From assembly GCA_027488975.1 (NCBI GenBank), contig JAIYAQ010000011.1, positions 1-64,000 on the forward strand: a stretch of DNA of 64,000 bases. Reading direction: 5' to 3'. The notes below the pieces were generated by a model. That model was not told where the DNA came from, searched no databases, and saw nothing but the letters and a program-made list of their open reading frames with translations. The translations under genes and the position numbers were made by a program. Source of the stretch: Cyanobium sp. E1_MAG_00006. Its GTDB lineage: Bacteria; Cyanobacteriota; Cyanobacteriia; PCC-6307; Cyanobiaceae. Shown here in pieces: positions 62,529 to 64,000 of the stretch (the first letter of the stretch is position 1; every line of letters begins with the position of its first letter).

Positions 62529-63068
62529 TTATCCCGCCTCGCCGCTGGCGGCTTCGATCAGGGCATCGATCTCGGCGAAGGAGCGCACCACCACGGTGTC
62601 GGTGCTGGAGGCGTTGGAAGGTTCCGTGGTTTCGGGCCGCACCCAGCGCTTGCCGCTGCCGGCTGACTTGCTGCGGCCGCTGCCCCGTTGCAGGGCCGCC
62701 GTCAGGCTGGTCAGGCTCTCGCTCAGGGCGCCGGCGCCGCGGTTCAGGCTGGTCGTCAGCTCGCTGACGCTCGTCTGCCAGCGCTCCAGCGAGCTGAGCC
62801 GCTGCTGCTCCTCTGGTGTGAGCTGGCTCCAGCGCAGCTGCATCACTTCGCCACCCAGCCGCCCGATCAGCAGGCCGCCGCAGAGCACGGCCAGCATCGG
62901 TGAGCCGCTGAGGCGATCGGCGCCGGTGACCAGCACCAGCCCCAGCAGCAGGAGAACCGCTCCCCAGACGGCGTCGCGTGGCCGGCTCAGCTCCGGGCTG
63001 AGCAGGGGCAGCAGCATCACGGCCAGCCCGAGGGCCAGGGCGAAGCTTCCACTGAGGCTGGCGAGCAT
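62529..63068 (-). CDS. Ycf66 family-like membrane protein
   Basis: From ATG 63068 (MLASLSGSFALALGLAVMLL) a 179-aa protein with three hydrophobic helices in the first 85 residues, containing SPELSRPRDAVWGAVLLLLG and MLAVLCGGLLIGRLGGE, similar to picocyanobacterial Ycf66 proteins. The rest (about 90-179) is polar and helical then disordered (Ser/Thr rich), ending in an acidic VVVRSFAEIDALIEAASG. Function is unknown. It lies 25 bases before ileS; a longer frame to 63125 would enter the tRNA-Leu gene. Confidence 0.7.
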   Translation of the reverse strand: MLASLSGSFALALGLAVMLLPLLSPELSRPRDAVWGAVLLLLGLVLVTGADRLSGSPMLAVLCGGLLIGRLGGEVMQLRWSQLTPEEQQRLSSLERWQTSVSELTTSLNRGAGALSESLTSLTAALQRGSGRSKSAGSGKRWVRPETTEPSNASSTDTVVVRSFAEIDALIEAASGEAG

Positions 63069-63119
63069 CGTGCCGTGCTGCGTTGACCCCATTCTGAGCG
63101 GCCCGTACAGTCGCGGTCT

Positions 63120-63201
63120 GCCCACCTGGCGGAATTGGTAGACGCGCTGGGTTTAGGTTCCAGTGGCTTCGGCTGTGGGGGTTCAAGTCCCCCGGTGGGC
63201 A
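63120..63201 (+). tRNA. tRNA-Leu (anticodon TAG)
   Basis: A complete 82-nt class II tRNA. Acceptor GCCCACC (63120-63126) pairs with GGTGGGC (63194-63200), discriminator A at 63201. The D arm has GGCGGAATTGGTAGACGC. The anticodon stem CTGGG/TCCAG holds the loop TTTAGGT with TAG at 63154-63156. There is a long variable arm, and the T arm has GTTCAAGTC. CCA is not encoded. It reads CUN codons. Confidence 0.97.
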
Positions 63202-63217
63202 TTGATCTCGCGGACAA

Positions 63218-63256
63218 CCGCCCAGAACATCCGTTCAGGACATCCGCCCAGGACAT
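63218..63256. repeat. Three tandem 13-bp repeats between tRNA-Leu and crtR
   Basis: CCGCCCAGAACAT (63218-63230), CCGTTCAGGACAT (63231-63243) and CCGCCCAGGACAT (63244-63256) follow each other directly; a partial copy (GCCTGGACAT) ends at 63284. They lie 116-154 bases before the crtR start. Iterated sites of this kind may bind a regulator, or they may be a decaying tandem repeat. Confidence 0.75.
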
Positions 63257-63371
63257 TGGCCTGATTGGTCGCATGCCTGGACATCAGCCGTGACTGTCGG
63301 CGAGGGGTGTCTGCTGAGCGGCCTCAGTTCCTAAGGTGGTGCGTCAAAGGTTCAGACGCGCTGCCCAGAGG

Positions 63372-64000
63372 ATGATGCAAGCTCTGGTTCAGTCGATGGA
63401 CACCACAGGCGAAGGCCAAGAGCTTCGGGCCTCGGTCAGTGCCGTACCCAAGCAGTATCTCGCCCCGCCGGCGTCCTGGAATCCCACCGTGGGCCTGTTC
63501 CTGGGTGGTTACGCCCTGGCACTGATCACGATTGCCGGTTGGTTCCTCTGGGGGTGGCCCCTGCCGCTGCTGCTGGCCACCGGCTTTCTGGCGCTCCATC
63601 TGGAAGGCACCGTCATTCACGACGCCTGCCACAACGCCGCCCATCCCAGCCGCTTCTGGAACGCCGTGATGGGCCATGGTGCGGCACTGCTGCTGGGCTT
63701 TAGCTTCCCGGTGTTCACGCGGGTGCATCTGCAGCACCACGCCCATGTGAACGACCCGAAGCACGATCCCGATCACATCGTCAGCACCTTCGGGCCGCTC
63801 TGGTTGATCGCCCCGCGCTTCTTCTACCACGAGTATTTCTTCTTCAATCGCCGTCTCTGGCGTCGGTATGAACTGATTGAGTGGGGCATCGCCCGCGGCA
63901 TCTTTTTGTGCATCGTGCTGGCCGGGGTCAAGTTTGGCTTCATCGATTTCATCTTCAACTGCTGGTTCGCACCGGCGTTGATGGTGGGCGTAACCCTCGG
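63372..64000 (+). CDS. crtR: Beta-carotene hydroxylase (CrtR type), C-terminus cut by window edge
   Basis: The frame starts MMQALVQSMDTTGEGQ at 63372 after an AGAGGA and runs off the window after about 209 codons. It belongs to the fatty-acid-desaturase-like di-iron family: first His boxes HDACHNAAH (about residue 88) and HLQHHAHVNDPKHDPDH (about 120), with membrane helices around them (LFLGGYALALITIAGWFLW; LLLATGFLALHL). CrtR adds the 3-OH groups that make zeaxanthin from beta-carotene. The third His box lies beyond the window. Another membrane desaturase is possible, but the HVNDPKHDPDH run favours CrtR. Confidence 0.85.
   Translation, partial: MMQALVQSMDTTGEGQELRASVSAVPKQYLAPPASWNPTVGLFLGGYALALITIAGWFLWGWPLPLLLATGFLALHLEGTVIHDACHNAAHPSRFWNAVMGHGAALLLGFSFPVFTRVHLQHHAHVNDPKHDPDHIVSTFGPLWLIAPRFFYHEYFFFNRRLWRRYELIEWGIARGIFLCIVLAGVKFGFIDFIFNCWFAPALMVGVTL

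Noticed and set aside
1-64000. CRISPR arrays and insertion sequences
   Set aside because: No regularly spaced repeats with unique spacers, no transposase and no terminal inverted repeats with target duplication were seen; the only tandem repeats are the two short 13-bp sets reported.

Overview
The window reads as chromosome of a GC-rich unicellular picocyanobacterium of the Synechococcus/Cyanobium kind. It carries four photosystem II small subunits (PsbK, PsbI, PsbN, PsbH), NtcA, the beta-carotene hydroxylase CrtR, an IctB-type membrane protein and many families restricted to cyanobacteria (DUF3155, DUF4079, DUF3181, DUF3084, DUF3146, DUF3177, DUF3769, Ycf66). Genes are tightly packed, with frequent 1-4 bp start/stop overlaps and tail-to-tail overlaps. 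No rRNA, CRISPR array or insertion sequence was seen.

Region 1 (1 to about 8985) is an accessory element. A leftward late-type module encodes a small-terminase-like protein, a full-length large terminase, a short sigma-70 region-2 protein, a DUF4055-type portal and three unrecognised proteins, the last cut by the window edge. A HTH antitoxin/PIN toxin pair lies in the opposite orientation between the sigma gene and the portal gene. Towards the right end are an unrecognised protein with a C-terminal HTH, a strongly self-complementary region of about 150 bp (7035-7183) and CTCAC/GTGAG palindromes. The right border is a 45-nt 3' fragment of a CAU-anticodon tRNA, the expected scar of tRNA-targeted integration. 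The left end and the integrase would lie outside the window.

Region 2 (8996-28327) is housekeeping: a CorC/HlyC transporter, a Gfo/Idh/MocA oxidoreductase, a phosphorylase-kinase-like GH15 protein, a WecG-type glycosyltransferase, tgt-psbK, cobS, a histidine kinase, DUF3155, a carboxylesterase, purH, DUF4079, DUF1997, ispH, sfsA, murJ, three small conserved genes and tRNA-Arg(ACG).

Region 3 (28395-45110) holds glyA, a rightward wecA-like/cinA/leuC/leuD series, a pentapeptide-repeat protein, a large LptA/LptD-like outer-membrane protein with an embedded PagL-like segment, psbI, a GH38 alpha-mannosidase, psbN opposite psbH-tatA-pth-DUF3146, and a YqgF-like/DUF3084 pair.

Region 4 (45107-64000) starts with ntcA and a good candidate NtcA-type promoter. 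It continues with a BtuR-like protein lacking the Walker A lysine, dcd and thyX (dUMP to dTMP supply), a TxlA-like thioredoxin, a NIL/ferredoxin protein, a lytic transglycosylase, glmM facing an N-acetylglucosamine-kinase-like gene, a leftward FIST/trmB/ictB/kinase operon, DUF3177, a leftward ycf66/ileS/cupin operon, tRNA-Leu(TAG), and the start of crtR preceded by three tandem 13-bp repeats.
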